From the NCBI RefSeq assembly GCF_005298175.1, contig NZ_SZYH01000001.1:2852001-2916000 (forward strand): a DNA stretch of 64,000 nt, given 5' to 3'. The notes under the pieces were generated by a model, which was given only the letters and a program-made list of their open reading frames with translations, had not been told where the DNA came from and searched no databases. Source of the stretch: Marinobacter panjinensis. GTDB taxonomy: Bacteria > Pseudomonadota > Gammaproteobacteria > Pseudomonadales > Oleiphilaceae. How positions within the stretch are numbered: position 1 is the first letter of the stretch; each line of letters begins with the position of its first letter. Positions 36,301-43,232 of this stretch are shown here, piece after piece. The position numbers were made by a program, and so were the translations under genes.

Positions 36301-36837
36301 CAACTGGTACTGATGGACCGCCACATGCCTGAACTGGATGGGGTGGAAGCGACGCGATTACTGCGCCAGACCGGTTTCCGGCGTCCGGTGATCGCTTTTA
36401 CCGCCGGCGACCAGTCCGAGAACGAAGCGCTGCTGGAAGCGGGGTGCGATGGTGTGCTGAACAAGCCCATCGACCGTGACCATCTGCTGGCCACCCTGAA
36501 TCGTTTTCTTGGCGATGCAGGTAGCGCAGAAAATTCGGCCATCAGTGAAGCCGATATTGCCCATCTGGTTGAGCGCTTTCTGGAAGGGCTTGGCAACAGA
36601 AAGGACGTAATGAGTGAGGCGGCAAGCGCTCATCATCGTGAGCGCTTGCAGACCGAGGCTCACCAGATCAAGGGCACCGCTGGGGCAATGGGGTATCCCG
36701 AGATGACTCGGCAAGCAGGTATACTGGAATTCTGTATGAAAGCCGAACCGCCGGATTGGGACCGGGTTCACAGAGAACTGCAAACCCTGAATGACATGAT
36801 CGACCTGGCATTACAGGCCCGGGAGACGCAATCATGA
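33316..36837 (+). CDS. 7TMR-DISM hybrid histidine kinase with PAS, two receivers and HPt
   Basis: 1173 residues, starting at TTG 33316, which has GGAG 8 bp upstream and opens a signal peptide (LVLAVLAVVIPASAMAQ); no ATG fits. Order: periplasmic 7TMR-DISMED2 domain (about 40-185), seven membrane helices (about 190-400), PAS (about 420-535), coiled coil, HisKA with His574 (SHEIRTPL), HATPase (NALKF, DTGIGM, GTGLGLSI), receiver 1 (Asp870 in MDIQMP), receiver 2 (Asp1001 in MDRHMP) and HPt with His1116 (HQIKGTAGAMG). A full phosphorelay in one chain; the membrane half probably binds a carbohydrate-like ligand. It is followed by a membrane protein and a lone receiver gene. Confidence 0.92.
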   Translation: MQQWECHVRWLRILVLAVLAVVIPASAMAQERCQDGEIRLNDATASVRDLGSCIWYLEDPEHTLGFNDIQDGSAGPFNRHEGGVLNFGYTESAYWTRFDLQVGAGAALTDWILELALPLVDEVVLYVVQDGELVEQRRAGYEGDWSGRDLAVPNPTFRLSLEPGTSTRIYLRITNTNTFRLPITLWHPDAYIEKVSVDEAVRGILLGSILAILAYNLFVAVAVRERSNIYYVLYLVSATVFIATEQVHGIQLLEERPALLNKEYLHYQIIMTWFWGLLMARSLLETRERSADLDKVIQLCLYSIVATFVLSLFLPYHTAMEWIVLASILLSVILIVVSYLSWRYYNPAARSYFFAWTLALVGFGIYGLTVMGYLPLNMFTTYAPQFGLTAQIILFSFALADRIKQVQGEALGWSQRALANLRRYQSLFDNAIEGVFQMSLDRRFVTANPAMARLMGYSSSRELLDRNPDALETCFADQRVRRWVIGQLESRGTVKGIEARYYTRSGEERWATISLHTVYDNDGEPAHLEGTCIDATERHQRQRIEREREQERLEKELARNSAEAKSQFLANMSHEIRTPLAAIIGYGETLLDPDLTEKEKHSSAETVVRSGRHLLDLINDILDHSKIDANKLDVDVVSVNLPELLDEIRAFFAPRAREKGLEFHVVCEFPLPEQIATDPTRFRQIIINLCGNALKFTEKGSISLNIRCDRQHHRLVARVVDTGIGMKPEQLGRLFDPFAQGSAAIARQYGGTGLGLSISRRLAELLGGEISVTSTYGEGSEFELSIDTGPLESVHFLRDGSELSQRRRSIPMVVAPRLSGRILLAEDNDVNRRLVSLLVSRTGATLVNVSNGAEALDLALRESFDLILMDIQMPVMNGRDATAAIREAGLNTPVIALTANVMAEDIADYRMAGCNDHLAKPIDKQRFYEVLARYLVVRPESEQAGARRYSGTVLVAEDNEDNCRLVERMLRAQGLEVITVASGDQAVRRALSDSVQLVLMDRHMPELDGVEATRLLRQTGFRRPVIAFTAGDQSENEALLEAGCDGVLNKPIDRDHLLATLNRFLGDAGSAENSAISEADIAHLVERFLEGLGNRKDVMSEAASAHHRERLQTEAHQIKGTAGAMGYPEMTRQAGILEFCMKAEPPDWDRVHRELQTLNDMIDLALQARETQS

Positions 36838-36876
36838 AAACGGCCGCCACCGCCAACAAAACAGGAAGTCCGAGTA

Positions 36877-37428
36877 ATGAGCGAAAACCAGCTGCCTGAT
36901 GAACAGTATTCGTTGAGCATGATGTACGGCACCTATGCCGATATCCTGTTTGTCCTGTTCCCGTTTCTGGTCATCAGTATGCAACGGTTATGGGATGGCC
37001 AGCTCTACGAGACGCTGCTGCGACCGGACCTGAGCATTGCCGCCGCGATACTGGCGGGCCTGGCCATCGGCAAGTTCGTACTGGGCCTGGTCACTAATCG
37101 GGATCTTGGCCGCTACAAGGAACGCATTGTTTTCTTTATTGCGCTGACGCTGTTTCTGGTGCTGGGGCCCGCCATCATCCTGATGCTGAGCATTACCGGG
37201 AACCGTGACGTGCCCGGATTTGTGGCGTTTGTTCAGCCCATTCTGCTGATCATTGCCATTTCCCTCTACACGACGGCGGTGGGTATCAGTAATATCCTTA
37301 CCCGGTCCGCACCGGATGCGGCAGGTCATGGCGGTAGTCACCCGGATAGTGGTCAGGACCCGGAACCGGCGACCACGAGACATGAGCCGCTGGCGATACC
37401 AAGGCGCACCGGCAACGATCCCCTTTGA
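36877..37428 (+). CDS. Hypothetical four-helix membrane protein
   Basis: 183 residues with four predicted membrane helices (about 22-40, 54-74, 86-108, 113-133) and a hydrophilic, His/Pro/Asp-rich tail of about 45 residues. It begins 39 bp after the hybrid kinase and ends 46 bp before a receiver gene, all on the same strand, so it likely belongs to that signalling operon. No family recognised; it could be a sensor partner or anchor for the relay. Confidence 0.75.
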   Translation: MSENQLPDEQYSLSMMYGTYADILFVLFPFLVISMQRLWDGQLYETLLRPDLSIAAAILAGLAIGKFVLGLVTNRDLGRYKERIVFFIALTLFLVLGPAIILMLSITGNRDVPGFVAFVQPILLIIAISLYTTAVGISNILTRSAPDAAGHGGSHPDSGQDPEPATTRHEPLAIPRRTGNDPL

Positions 37429-37474
37429 GGCACAGGGTAGTGCCCGGGTATTACACAGAATCAGGAGGCAGGGT

Positions 37475-37888
37475 ATGAGTGATCTCAGAATACTGGTGGT
37501 GGAAGACGAACCGGTCATAAGGGAGAGGCTGGTCGAGATGCTGTACAACGCCGGTGCGACCGCTGTGATTGAGAGGGAAGACATAGCCGGCGCCCGGGCG
37601 GCGTTCGAGGAGGCTGAGTTTCAGATCATACTGCTGGACCTGGGGTTGCCGGATGGCAACGGTCATGAACTGATGAAAGAGTTCAAGGCAGCGAAGAAAA
37701 ACCAGCATATCGTGCTGGTGACTGCGGACGATTCCATTGACAGTATTCAGAAAGCCATCAGTGCCGGAGCCAACGGCTATGTGGTCAAGCCCTACTCCCA
37801 GGAAAAGATCCACGACGTGGTCAATAACTACGCAATGGTGCATGGCAGCGATGCCGCCATGCTTCAGGGCCTGAACCGCCAGCACTGA
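37475..37888 (+). CDS. stand-alone response regulator receiver
   Basis: 137 residues: one REC domain with no output domain. The acidic pocket is in VVEDEP, the phospho-acceptor Asp in LLDLGLPDG, the Thr in LVTADD and the Lys in VVKPYS. The RBS is AGGAGG, 8 bp before the ATG. Like CheY or Spo0F it probably passes a phosphoryl group or signals by protein contact, taking phosphate from the HPt of the hybrid kinase two genes upstream (inference). Confidence 0.88.
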   Translation: MSDLRILVVEDEPVIRERLVEMLYNAGATAVIEREDIAGARAAFEEAEFQIILLDLGLPDGNGHELMKEFKAAKKNQHIVLVTADDSIDSIQKAISAGANGYVVKPYSQEKIHDVVNNYAMVHGSDAAMLQGLNRQH

Positions 37889-37911
37889 CGGTTCGGCCCG
37901 CAGGTGCCCGG

Positions 37912-38181
37912 TTACGCGACCTGCCGCGCGATCCAGGAGTTGTAACGGTTGGCAAGCGCCCTCACGTACCGCGCTTCAGCCTCATTCGTGTTACCCAGAA
38001 CGCCCTTGAAGATCCAGCCACGTTCGTACACTCCCAACACCCGCTGTTCGTCGTCCAGGTTGACACGCTGGTTCAGCTTCTTGCAGATCGCATCCAGCAG
38101 CGGCAGCTTTTCGGGGCGTTTGATCGGCCCGATGCGGCTGCTTGCCGGCTGATTTGCTGCTTTTGTTGGATGTCTCTTCAT
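37912..38181 (-). CDS. Hypothetical small basic protein
   Basis: 89 residues from the ATG at 38181 (RBS GGAGAAG). It is strongly basic at the start (MKRHPTKAANQPASSRIGPI), then helical (LLDAICKKLNQRVNLDDEQR), ending in ARYVRALANRYNSWIARQVA. No family recognised; a nucleic-acid or phosphoprotein partner is possible but unsupported. A terminator-like hairpin stands just upstream on the same strand, so its expression may depend on read-through or on a nearby promoter. Confidence 0.6.
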   Translation of the reverse strand: MKRHPTKAANQPASSRIGPIKRPEKLPLLDAICKKLNQRVNLDDEQRVLGVYERGWIFKGVLGNTNEAEARYVRALANRYNSWIARQVA

Positions 38182-38205
38182 GATCTTCTCCTTGTGGTTT
38201 TGCGG

Positions 38206-38245
38206 CTGCAAAAACAAAACCCCGGCGCCTTGGGCAACCGGGGTT
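38206..38245 (-). terminator. Terminator hairpin on the minus strand, upstream of the 38181 gene
   Basis: Read on the minus strand: AACCCCGG (38245-38238), 12-nt loop, CCGGGGTT (38225-38218), then TTGTTTTTG. A perfect 8-bp GC-rich stem with a T-rich tail. It would end a minus-strand transcript coming from the gene-poor stretch, or attenuate the next gene. Confidence 0.7.
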
Positions 38246-38616
38246 CAGCGGAGAAGCTCGCCCGGTCGCTCCAATGGCTCCCGGGACTGGACCGAAAGCC
38301 GTCAGATAGTTTTCACCATGGTGTGAGTGCACATCCCGCTGTTACGGCGTGCAATGGTTTCAATCACTGAATTTTCCTGACTCTTCGACATATCTTCTGG
38401 CTCTTTGCCGGTAGAACACACCGGACATTTCTGCTTCGGTACTAATACCAGTGTATCGCTTGCCTGAGGCTTTGCAATAGGCAACGTGCTTCGGCAAACC
38501 CCTACAGACGCCGCCCGGGAAACTGCTCATAATTTGTTCTGTTACGTGTTTTACGTTGTGCAATCCTCCGGTGCTCACCCTTTATCTGTGGCGCACTGAA
38601 TGGATCTCTCCTTTAT
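38246..38616. other. Gene-poor stretch bounded by opposed terminators
   Basis: No gene I can support in about 370 bp (594 bp from 38182 to 38775 in all). Two overlapping minus-strand frames exist: one ending at 38302 that includes CPVCSTGKEPED, and one ending at 38360. Neither has convincing length and RBS. A minus-strand terminator lies on the left edge and a plus-strand one on the right edge, so small RNAs on either strand are possible. No Rfam-like structure was recognised. Confidence 0.4.
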
Positions 38617-38643
38617 ACGCAGCCCAATGGGCTGCGTTTTTTT
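38617..38643 (+). terminator. Strong plus-strand terminator without an assigned gene
   Basis: ACGCAGCCC (38617-38625), loop AAT, GGGCTGCGT (38629-38637) and a T7 tail: a perfect 9-bp stem. No plus-strand gene ends nearby; the closest upstream one stops at 37888. It may end a small RNA. Confidence 0.75.
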
Positions 38644-38775
38644 ATGCCTTTCGGCGGCCTATGGTGGAAACTCCGTAGCCACTAACTCGTACAGACCTTC
38701 CGGTGCTTTTCGGCGATAATTCGCACACTAATTAATTATCATTGTTGCCGAAGCCAGAGGTTGAAAACTAAGTAA

Positions 38776-39015
38776 ATGTCCGAAGAAAACGGATCAGCAC
38801 AAGCCAGATTCCAGACCCATGCCATTGTAGAAGTCGTGTTGCTGCTGGTGTTGCTTGCCTATATGGCGCTTGCCCAGAGCAGGATCGTGGGAGAGGATTT
38901 TTCTTTCACCCTGGTGGGAGCCGCGCTGATGGCGCTGGTTACCTACTGGACGCTGAATACCCTGCGGGACGGGCTGGAAGTGATTGCTGACAGGTTCGCT
39001 CGCTCAAAGCACTGA
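38776..39015 (+). CDS. Hypothetical two-helix membrane protein
   Basis: 79 residues with two membrane helices (about 16-35 and 43-62) joined by a short loop and a basic tail (ADRFARSKH). There is no clear RBS. It overlaps the convergent exonuclease gene by 12 bp at the 3' end. Function unknown. Confidence 0.6.
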   Translation: MSEENGSAQARFQTHAIVEVVLLLVLLAYMALAQSRIVGEDFSFTLVGAALMALVTYWTLNTLRDGLEVIADRFARSKH

Positions 39016-39516
39016 ACCGGAAGCCAGCAGCTGAACATTTTCCCAGGTCTTGTGCAGGATCAGGGCATCATTGGCGGCCCGGTGCACGGGTAATCCCAAC
39101 CGGTTGATCACCTGCTGGCGTGACGACGCCCAATGCCTTACCTGGTCAGCATCCAGCAGCATGGAAACGGACTCAAGCTGAAAATCTGCCCGGATATTGG
39201 CCGCGCGAAACAGGCGATGGAGCCAGAAGCTGTCGAACGTCCAGGCGTCACAGAATACCGGCCCCGAAAGCAGGCGATTAAGGCTGGCGGCTACCTCGGA
39301 AACCGGCAGGCCCTCCTGTTCCAGGGTTTGCCGGGTAATACCGTGAATCTTTTCTGCACTCTCCGACCAGTCCTGCCACAGCACGTGGGGTCGAATAAGC
39401 CAGCTGTGCAGCGTGCCGTCGGGTAAGCAGATACCGACTTCAATGGGGTAACTTGCGATCAGGTCAAGACTGGAGGCCTCGAAGTCAATAAACGCTGGGC
39501 TGGCTTGGATTGTCAT
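39004..39516 (-). CDS. DnaQ-like 3'-5' exonuclease (DEDDh type)
   Basis: 170 residues, a single RNase-T/DnaQ exonuclease fold. The first acidic motif is FIDFEASS (Asp11, Glu13), the second lies in FCDAWTFDSFWLHRLF, and the third in HRAANDALI with the His-x4-Asp spacing of the DEDDh class. It probably trims single-stranded DNA or RNA ends; no partner domain is fused. It faces away from queC across 171 bp in which I see no gene or known riboswitch. Confidence 0.85.
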   Translation of the reverse strand: MTIQASPAFIDFEASSLDLIASYPIEVGICLPDGTLHSWLIRPHVLWQDWSESAEKIHGITRQTLEQEGLPVSEVAASLNRLLSGPVFCDAWTFDSFWLHRLFRAANIRADFQLESVSMLLDADQVRHWASSRQQVINRLGLPVHRAANDALILHKTWENVQLLASGSVL

Positions 39517-39687
39517 TCCGTCTGATTTTTGTTGGTGAGCCGTTTTGAGAGTTTACCCGCCCACTCTCGCAGACGCGAACCCATGATGGCATTCCACTGT
39601 TACAATATGTCCACGGATGTTAGTCCGCTCATGTTAAAAATGCCTTAAAGGCCCTGTTGCCTCTGGGGCAAGGACCGGAATTCCCTG

Positions 39688-40353
39688 ATGACCGATACCG
39701 TTGTTGTGATTTACTCCGGGGGAATGGACTCATTCACCCTACTCCATCTTGCCCGTGCCCGCGGGTATAACGTTCATGCGCTGTCGTTTGACTATGGCCA
39801 GCGCCATGTTCGCGAACTGGCGTGCGCGCGCCAGGTATGTGATGAGTTGGCAATGCCCCACAAGGTGATCGATATCCGCGCCCTTTCGGAGGTTATGGCC
39901 GGATCCGCATTAACCGATAATGTCGCTGTGCCCGAGGGACACTACGAACAAGAGAGCATGAAGGCCACCGTGGTGCCCAATCGCAACATGATCCTGCTGT
40001 CACTGGCTACCGGCTATGCGGTGACCGCCGGGGCTGTGGCCGTCTGGTACGGCGCTCATGGTGGAGACCACGCGATTTATCCCGACTGCCGGCCCGAGTT
40101 CGTGGAAAAAATGGATGCGGTTTGCCGTGTGGCCAACTATGAGCCTATTGGTATTGAAGCGCCATTTATGGGGTTCGACAAGCGCGACATCCTTGCCGAA
40201 GGTGTGAAGCTGGGTCTCGATTACAGCAACACCTGGACTTGCTACAACGGTCGTGAAAAAGCCTGTGGCCTCTGCGGCTCCTGCGTGGAACGTCTGGAAG
40301 CCTTTGCCGCAAACGGCCTGCCAGACCCTCTGCCTTACGAGGTGGCACGCTGA
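39688..40353 (+). CDS. queC: 7-cyano-7-deazaguanine synthase
   Basis: 221 residues of normal length. The ATP pyrophosphatase loop is SGGMDS (10-15), and the C-terminal zinc site is C-x7-C-x2-C-x2-C ([15 protein letters not shown]). It makes preQ0 from 7-carboxy-7-deazaguanine with ATP and ammonia, a step of queuosine tRNA modification. Its stop codon overlaps the start of queE by one base (TGATG), so the two are coupled. The other preQ0 genes (folE, queD) are not in the window. Confidence 0.96.
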   Translation: MTDTVVVIYSGGMDSFTLLHLARARGYNVHALSFDYGQRHVRELACARQVCDELAMPHKVIDIRALSEVMAGSALTDNVAVPEGHYEQESMKATVVPNRNMILLSLATGYAVTAGAVAVWYGAHGGDHAIYPDCRPEFVEKMDAVCRVANYEPIGIEAPFMGFDKRDILAEGVKLGLDYSNTWTCYNGREKACGLCGSCVERLEAFAANGLPDPLPYEVAR

Positions 40354-41009
40354 TGTATCGCGTCAAGGAAGCCTTCTACACCCTGCAGGGGGAAGGTGCA
40401 CAGGCAGGGAGGGCGGCCGTGTTCTGCCGCTTCAGCAAATGCAATCTCTGGACCGGCCGGGAAAAGGATCGGGCCAGTGCGGTGTGCAATTTCTGTGATA
40501 CGGATTTTGTCGGAACCGACGGCCAGAACGGTGGCCGCTTCGAGACCGCGGACGCGCTGGCTGCGCATATTCGTAGCCTCTGGCCTGATGCGCCGGGGCG
40601 GCCGTATGTGGTCTGTACCGGCGGCGAGCCGTTGCTGCAGCTGGATGAAAAACTGATCGATGCGTTCCACCGGGCCGGCTTCGAAGTGGGGGTGGAGACC
40701 AACGGCACTCTGGCTGCGCCGGCCGGCATTGACTGGCTGTGTGTCAGCCCTAAGGCGGATGCGCCGGTGGTGCTGCGCCAGTGTGATGAACTGAAACTGG
40801 TCTATCCCCAGCCATTGGCTATGCCTGAACGTTTTACCGATATCCGGGCCAGCCACTATTTTCTCTCTCCCATGGCGTCGCCAACACTTCCAGATGGTGA
40901 GTCAGATCCCGTCAAGCAGAGCAATACCCGCAAGGCGACCGATTACTGCCTGGCCCATCCACAGTGGCGGCTGACCCTGCAAATGCACAAAATTATCGGC
41001 ATCGACTGA
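40353..41009 (+). CDS. queE: 7-carboxy-7-deazaguanine synthase (radical SAM)
   Basis: 218 residues. The N-terminal YTLQGEGAQAGRAAVFCRFS and the radical-SAM cluster region (CNLW then CNFCDTDF, with the long spacing between cysteines found in QueE) identify it; CTGGEPLLQ is the conserved SAM-binding GGEP motif. It rearranges 6-carboxytetrahydropterin to CDG, the substrate of QueC. It follows queC with a one-base overlap and converges with an AraC-type regulator gene 5 bp away. Confidence 0.95.
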   Translation: MYRVKEAFYTLQGEGAQAGRAAVFCRFSKCNLWTGREKDRASAVCNFCDTDFVGTDGQNGGRFETADALAAHIRSLWPDAPGRPYVVCTGGEPLLQLDEKLIDAFHRAGFEVGVETNGTLAAPAGIDWLCVSPKADAPVVLRQCDELKLVYPQPLAMPERFTDIRASHYFLSPMASPTLPDGESDPVKQSNTRKATDYCLAHPQWRLTLQMHKIIGID

Positions 41010-41014
41010 CCGGA

Positions 41015-42088
41015 TCAGGCCGTTGCCCTGATGGAGCCCCGGCCTGTCGGCGCTGCCTGTGGCGGGGGTTCCCGATGACGGTACTGGCTGGGGCTTTGGC
41101 CGGTCCAGCGCTTGAAGGCGCGGGTGAAATTGGCGGCATCGGCGTAACCCAGCGCATCGGCAATCTGGCTCAGGTTCATCGACGTTTTTTCCAGCAGCTC
41201 GCCAGCCCGCTCGAGCCTTACCTGATCCACCAGATTCTGAAAGCTTGCCTCTTCCGCCTGCAGGCGACGCTTGAGAGTGCGCTCGGAGACAAACAGCGTT
41301 GCGGCAACCCGCGCAAGTTTTGGCGGGAACGGGTGACTGGTTTCAATCACCCGCCGCACGCGGCAGGCGAAGCCCGCATCCTCGGTAAGCAGCCGAAGTG
41401 CCTCCTCACATTGTGCTTTTGAAGACGCCGCCAGCTGGTCGTCGGTAAAACAGATCGGTAATGCCAGCTGTTGGCGCGGAATGACAATGGCGTCTTCGGT
41501 GGCGCCGTAGACCACCGGAACCGGAATCTGCTGGCGGAACCGGTAGAAATAGGCGGGCTCCGGACCGCGACGGTGAATGGAGGAGCCGGCCACCGGCGCA
41601 CCTGTCAGCTGGGCACCCATGGATGCGCACCCGAACAGCATGGCGTCCATGATAAAACCCTGCAGTGGTCCCAGGTCGATGTCGCAGGTGATAGTAAAGA
41701 CAGCCTGATCTTCCTGCTGGCGGCGGGTGACCTGAAAATGTGGAGCCCTGAGGGTCAGGTAACGGGTCATCAGCTCAAGGGCTTCTTCCAGGGTCCGGCT
41801 GCTCATCACGGCCGTTCCCAGTGCACCGTGCAGGGGTAACTTCAGTTCCCGCGCCAGCATAATGCCCAGCCCCGGTTCGCCACTCTCGATAATGGCCCGG
41901 GTGACAAACTCGCTGGCCTGGGACTGGCTTACCCGCAGATCCGTGGATTTCAACCGCACTGGGTCGAGGCCAACACGCTTGAGCAGCGCTTTCTCATCAA
42001 CACCGATGGTGCGTAACAACTCCGCCAGCAAATGCAGGTAAATGGCCGGCATGCCCAGATCCTGAGTTGTCGATACTGAGGCGCGCAT
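41015..42088 (-). CDS. AraC family transcriptional regulator (Arabinose_bd type)
   Basis: 357 residues. The N-terminal ligand-binding domain (about 20-210) is of the OruR/ArgR-like Arabinose_bd type (PF12625), with no cupin, and the C-terminal AraC helix-turn-helix pair (about 255-340) contains the typical QIADALGYADAANFTRAFKRWTG. It is on the same strand as the alpha/beta hydrolase gene upstream, 139 bp apart, which is a possible target. Regulators of this type often control lipid, alkane or fatty-acid genes in related bacteria; no target can be assigned from sequence. Confidence 0.9.
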   Translation of the reverse strand: MRASVSTTQDLGMPAIYLHLLAELLRTIGVDEKALLKRVGLDPVRLKSTDLRVSQSQASEFVTRAIIESGEPGLGIMLARELKLPLHGALGTAVMSSRTLEEALELMTRYLTLRAPHFQVTRRQQEDQAVFTITCDIDLGPLQGFIMDAMLFGCASMGAQLTGAPVAGSSIHRRGPEPAYFYRFRQQIPVPVVYGATEDAIVIPRQQLALPICFTDDQLAASSKAQCEEALRLLTEDAGFACRVRRVIETSHPFPPKLARVAATLFVSERTLKRRLQAEEASFQNLVDQVRLERAGELLEKTSMNLSQIADALGYADAANFTRAFKRWTGQSPSQYRHREPPPQAAPTGRGSIRATA

Positions 42089-42227
42089 GGGGTTTCCTCA
42101 CGTTTCCTGTTGTTGTTATGTCAGGGATGAAACATCTTTCATGATTATGAACCGAACCGCCTCCGCACCCCATGACTTCAGTGACGGGTCAACGGGATAT
42201 GTAGGCCAATTAGTCACCAGCCCTGGT

Positions 42228-43115
42228 TCAATGGCGGCCGGAATGGCGCTCTACAAATCCGGCCAGTGTCCGGGCCGAGAGGCCAGGGCTCTCCAGCATC
42301 GGAAGGTGTCCGACATTGCGGAACAGCCGGATATCGGCATCGGGGGTCGCGTTGCGGAACCAGTCAACACAACGTGTGGGGGTAATCACGTCACGGTCGC
42401 CCCACTGCACCTGTAATGGCGGGGTATCCGCTCCCAGATAGCGTGCCGGCGCGAGGGCATCGGCCAGCATGTCATCGAAAATATGCCGCAAGGCGTCGCT
42501 GCGGCTCAGCAGGTCTGGCCCCAGCAGCCCGGTCATGGCTACACCCATGGCCGTGGGTTTGCCGTTACCCACGCTGTTGAACATGCGGTAGACGCCGGCC
42601 CAGTCGCGGGGAATCAACAGTTGGTCCCGGTCTGATTTGAAAGGCGCGTTGATGTCCACATCCGGATATTCGGGAATGCCGGCGCTATTGAGCAGGGTAA
42701 GCGACGCCGGTGCCATTTTATGGGCAAGGACAGCGGCTATGGCGCCACCCATGGAACTGCCGGCAATGTGGACATCGCTGACAGCCAGGGAGGCGAGCCA
42801 GCCCTTCAGCCGCAGAGCCTGGTCTTCGTAACGGTATCGGGCAGATGATTGATAATCGCTTTCCCCGAATCCCGGCAGGTCGGGGACCAGGATATGCCAA
42901 TGGCCAGGGAGCCGTTGCAGCCACAATGCCCAGTTTTCTTTCATCGCCGCGAAGCCATGGAGCAGCAGTACGGTGGGGCCACCGGCAGTCGGTGATCCCT
43001 TTTCCAGGTACACCATGCGGTGCCCGTCGATAATGGTTTCCCGCCGTTTTGCCTGAACCAGCCAGCGCTGGCCGGTTCTGGCAGCTGGCCAAAAATTGGG
43101 GGTGGGTATTTTCAC
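42228..43115 (-). CDS. alpha/beta hydrolase (lipase/esterase-like)
   Basis: 295 residues. HGFAAMKENW carries the oxyanion-hole His-Gly, GSSMGG the nucleophile Ser, WGDRDVITP the acid and GHLPMLE the catalytic His. The N-terminus is not a clear signal peptide, so it is probably cytoplasmic or loosely membrane-associated. Similar enzymes hydrolyse short- to medium-chain esters. An AraC-type regulator gene lies downstream on the same strand. Confidence 0.87.
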   Translation of the reverse strand: MKIPTPNFWPAARTGQRWLVQAKRRETIIDGHRMVYLEKGSPTAGGPTVLLLHGFAAMKENWALWLQRLPGHWHILVPDLPGFGESDYQSSARYRYEDQALRLKGWLASLAVSDVHIAGSSMGGAIAAVLAHKMAPASLTLLNSAGIPEYPDVDINAPFKSDRDQLLIPRDWAGVYRMFNSVGNGKPTAMGVAMTGLLGPDLLSRSDALRHIFDDMLADALAPARYLGADTPPLQVQWGDRDVITPTRCVDWFRNATPDADIRLFRNVGHLPMLESPGLSARTLAGFVERHSGRH

Positions 43116-43232
43116 AGGTTATATCCGCTCTGATTCGATCAACCCAGTGTACCCGTTCTCCCGATTCGGGCTTTGGCCTGTCCGCCCCTGTCCAACGGCA
43201 GCGGGGCAAGGTCGGGGTTAAGGTAAGAACAA

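Noticed and set aside
39517..39687. Possible preQ1 riboswitch upstream of queC
   Set aside because: A G-C-rich hairpin is present, but none of the conserved preQ1 aptamer sequences could be recognised.
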